Shown piece after piece: positions 60,629 to 64,000 of a stretch of DNA of 64,000 nt. The notes under the pieces were generated by a model. That model made no database searches, had not been told where the DNA came from, and was given only the letters and a program-made list of their open reading frames with translations. A program made the position numbers and the translations under genes. The DNA is from Daphnia carinata (taxonomy: Eukaryota; Arthropoda; Branchiopoda; Diplostraca; Daphniidae): the NCBI RefSeq assembly GCF_022539665.2, contig NC_081333.1, positions 11,158,971 to 11,222,970 of the forward strand, read 5' to 3'. Numbering within the stretch: the stretch's first letter is position 1; each line of letters starts with the position of its first letter.

Positions 60629-61660
60629 AATTTCACCGTTCCTGATGGAAAACTCAGAGCACCAGTCGGTAATTAGCACCTCAGGTAACCAAAAAAAAGC
60701 AAACAATCAGTCGGGAAGACCAAGTTTGCTTGATGGCATGGCGCACAAAACTTTTGACAGCGCGACTGGAATCGTTGCTGCAACTAGACTAAATTGAGGC
60801 CAGCGCCAACCGAGTGCTAGCAGACGACAACACAACGGATTGTGCGTGGCTTCGCATGCGCCGTGACGTCAGTAAACCGTGTCGTAGAAATCGATTCTTC
60901 AGCGCACCCTCTTTTTCCTCAGTCAACTTCCTCCCTATCCCCTTCCTCGCTGGTTTCCGTTTCAGGTCGAGGGGGAAGCCCGTGGCTATACCACCAATCA
61001 ATTCCTATGCACAGTGGTTAATGCATCCACATAGCGGGGACAGCAACATTTGATTTCGAAATTTCGATGGGCAGGCCAAGTGCTTCTAATTTTGTCTGAG
61101 TCAATACTGTCCAGGCAACGAAAAGATTCACAGTTTGTTTGGCCAGCAGCAGCAATCGGTGATGGCAGCTGTCGTCGTCACAGTTCGTCGAGATTGGCGC
61201 TGCTGGATCGCGAAGGTGATAAACGTACACTGGACAAGCTAATAAACACACATTCGACGCGAAATCAGTCGGTTGAATCTTAATTTAGAACATCAACCTT
61301 TCCTACTTGGAATTCAGGGCAACAGACAGCGTCCGATGCGGGTTTGTTTCCCAGAGACTTGTTTGTTTGTGCTATCGCAGACGATCTATGTGGGGATTAT
61401 AAACGCCTTAGCTCCTTTCTAGGTAAAGCCTACGAAGTACCTCGGCTACGTCCTCACCTGCCATATAAAGAAAGCTGAAAGGTTAATCACAGATGTACTG
61501 CATTGAAACACGCAATTTAGAACTTGCAGAAAATTGATTTTGAAATTTGTTGATTATGACTTCGGACGTAGCTTATCAGGTAAGTGTCTGTTGTTTGATG
61601 TAGAACGCTTGCTCGACACGTTGGTATCGGAATAGTCGGGGCTACCACGATTAATGTTTC
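60629..61660. other. Intergenic: PDZD8 promoter side and MLH1 3' flank
   Basis: Both neighbours are on the minus strand, so PDZD8 promoter and MLH1 3' untranslated sequences lie here. GC content rises around 60800-61200. No further gene was recognised. Confidence 0.45.
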
Positions 61661-64000
61661 TCAGCATCGCTCAAATACTTTGTAGAGATCAGGAAGGTCG
61701 GCAATCTGTAAGATGGTGCCGTCATTTATCCATGTTTTGGGAGGAAGTAATGAAGCTTTTATGGCAGGATAGAGAACATGCTCCACCGTCCACTTCCAGT
61801 CTTTATCTGAACCAACGTTGAGGACCTAGAGTGTGTTGACGAAAACCTTTTGTTAAGAAAACGGCTTGAGGCTGCAATAACCTATAGAAAATCTTACTTT
61901 ATGGTCGTTGGGTTTTCGGTAGAATCGAGCCATGACTCGACAGATGGTATCAAAGCAATCTTTTTCCACGTTCCACTCAACATCAGACGCCAGTCGCAAA
62001 ACAAAAGATGGAAATTGAGTAAGGTCCGGAATATAATCCACTACATCAAAACGCAAATTTAGTGGCGACATGCTAGAACGGTGAATAACTGCTAAAACTG
62101 TTACCCAGAAGTAATGGTATGGCAACAAGGTGTCGTTTTTCGTTAATTTGCAGGCTAAAATAATCATCTAGCATCTCCGATTTGGAAAACAAAAGCTGAC
62201 TCGCCAGATTCGCCAGGTGGTCCTTCGGTCCGTCATCTGGATGCCATGCATTCTCTTCCTGGTCCAACGCCATTAGGGCAAGATTGTACAACGGAGGAGG
62301 ATCCTACAAGAATAAAATAACAAAAAATAATTTCACTCAATGAGGAACAATATTGTCGCATCTATATATAGCGTTTGCTACCGATAGACAAATAACACCG
62401 CAATTGCCAAATTCATCAAGAAATCTCTGATAAAAGAATTCCTCTGCAACTCTTTCCATGTGAAATATGTAGAGACGCGTTCCATATTGAATGAGGCAAT
62501 GCTTCTCACTCACGCAACCGACGAATATTGAATCTTTAAAAGTATCACGCAACACTTGATCGGTATTTTTCTTTACATCTTCACGCAACTGGGTGAGACT
62601 GGTAAGTTCAAACTGGCGTCTTTCGACGATTCCCTGTGCAGCTGCATGCAAAAGAAAAATACACAAGACATTACTATACGTAACGCTACATGGAAAAGAA
62701 TTATTACTTGAGCCGCGATGTCTCATTGTACTATCGCTGCAATCTGGAACTCCTTGAATTTCTCTTTCAGCTTCCGAAGGTATACGTTTTTCAGTTTCTT
62801 TCTGCTGGAAACCTGCGGCGACAGGCTCCTCAAAGGACTCCATAGAAGTTTGATTGATAAAATTACATTCACTTGATGACGACAATGGCATCGACTCCAT
62901 GGTTGTTGACAGAAATTTATCGATTTTCTGATCACGGCTGTCGGTTCTAACAAGTTGCTTGTCGTAAACTTTGGCACCGGCAACTTTACTATGCTGTTTG
63001 TCAAGGAAACTAATCGGCGGAATGACAGTCTGTCGGCACGAAAGGCTGAAAATGAATAATCCAACGCGTTTTGTTTATAATGAAATAATAGCTATTGTTT
63101 ACCTGTACAGCAAAACTTCTCGACGTACTAGCAGCTTTCAGCAACATATCTGCTGACGACTGAATCTTATGTATTATGGCATCTTCGTTCAGGAAATGCA
63201 CCTCGTGCTTGGTGGGATGAACATTAACGTCGACGCAATTGGGAGCAATTTCTATGCTCAAATAAACGAAAGGGTGTTTTCCTTTAGCGAGATAAGTTGC
63301 ATAGACGCTATCCAGTGCTCTCTTTACAAAAAAAATAAATAAATGAATAAAAAAAGGCAAGTAAAATAATAATAATTGACATTAAAGTACAACCAGACTT
63401 ATACATAACGAGAAAATTCTTAGTTCACCTTCAGCGGCGTAGATTCCACAAGGCGGTGGTTTATGAATAACAGTATGGTGAATTTCGTTCCGGAATAGTC
63501 AACATTGGATATCAGGCCGTTTACTTGGGTTATTTGAAACAAAATTGTTACTTATGCCATTACATTCTCCCCAATCAAACAGGGTTACCTTTAACTTTAA
63601 GACTTGGGTCTTCTACTTGAAGTTTAATTAAATCTTTAGCCACAGCATGTCCGTAGAGAATTCTGATGTTATCTTCTTGTGTTGAATTTGGAGATGTCCT
63701 CACATCTGACCCATTATCATTTAACTTCTTTAGGCTGAATCCAACTGAAGCATTGTGCACAGCAAATCGAGTGACAACTTCTATAATTCTGTTATGCTCC
63801 TCTGAAGGAGATCTCAGAGAATTCTTTCGAGTAGGAACATTATAAAAAAGGTCTTCTACCACTATTTGAGTACCCTGTATGAAAAAATTCTACCTGTAGT
63901 GTCGGCATCAGTAGGTTGGTAACACAGAAATTACCTGTGTTCCTGCACACGGTTTGGGTGCTCCAACAAGCTTTCCATCATGATAGGAACATTTGTAAGC
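61661..64000 (-). CDS. MLH1: DNA mismatch repair protein Mlh1 (5' end outside window)
   Basis: MutL-type ATPase subunit of MutL-alpha and MutL-gamma in mismatch repair and meiosis. Nine exons seen: 64000-63935 (partial), 63874-63589, 63523-63429, 63321-63103, 63029-62708, 62641-62382, 62303-62105, 62040-61898 and 61825-61661, about 585 codons. Signatures: [59 protein letters not shown], a linker with [21 protein letters not shown], and the diagnostic Mlh1 C-terminus [16 protein letters not shown]. The N-terminal GHKL ATP-binding motifs lie beyond 64000. The exon 5 start uses the gacag acceptor before ACTGTC; the upstream cag would bring a stop. Confidence 0.96.

Overview
The window is eukaryotic nuclear DNA, most likely from a small-genome arthropod; a branchiopod crustacean such as Daphnia fits best. 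Genes are on both strands and close together. Introns are mostly 55-80 nt with GT-AG borders, and the proteins are recognisable animal orthologues. Organism identity is inferred from this architecture, not from a marker gene. Exon chains were built by eye. In all complete models without a flagged frameshift the summed exon length is a multiple of three.

Layout. 0.6-3.75 kb: DPP3 (minus). 4.2-6.2 kb: TRMT1 (plus), divergent from DPP3. 7-15.4 kb: five minus-strand genes for related Gly/Tyr-rich single-pass membrane proteins, called A, B, C, E and D here from 3' to 5'. Each body exon ends at a phase-1 donor, but only A and D have a local C-terminal constant exon. 18.3-21.4 kb: LYSMD3/4-like (minus), KRTCAP2 (plus), TYW3 (minus) and a 62-codon ORF just upstream of TYW3. 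21.6-24.5 kb: a PIAS-type SUMO ligase (plus). 25.8-28.9 kb: a ZCCHC9-type zinc-knuckle protein enlarged by about 24 copies of an 11-residue KTPAKE repeat. 29.8-30.9 kb: RpL27A with two intronic H/ACA-like snoRNA candidates. 31.1-32.9 kb: UVSSA (minus).

32.9-47.0 kb is a repeat island with no recognisable host gene. It holds a 5-kb near-perfect inverted repeat with tRNA-like sequences in its spacer, diverged copies of the same element, a multi-hairpin segment present four times with compensatory changes, and several palindromic MITE-like units.

47.0-64 kb: SCOC (plus), an M14 N/E-type carboxypeptidase (plus, with a frameshift), a six-exon Cys-rich secreted protein (plus), PDZD8 (minus) and MLH1 (minus, 5' end beyond the window).

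Most recognised genes are housekeeping: peptidase, tRNA modification (TRMT1, TYW3), OST subunit, SUMOylation, ribosome, transcription-coupled repair (UVSSA), mismatch repair (MLH1), ER contacts (PDZD8) and Golgi (SCOC). They do not form one pathway. The two parts most likely to hold undescribed biology are the Gly-rich cluster, which looks like alternative first exons feeding shared 3' exons, and the structured-RNA/tRNA-like/palindromic element.
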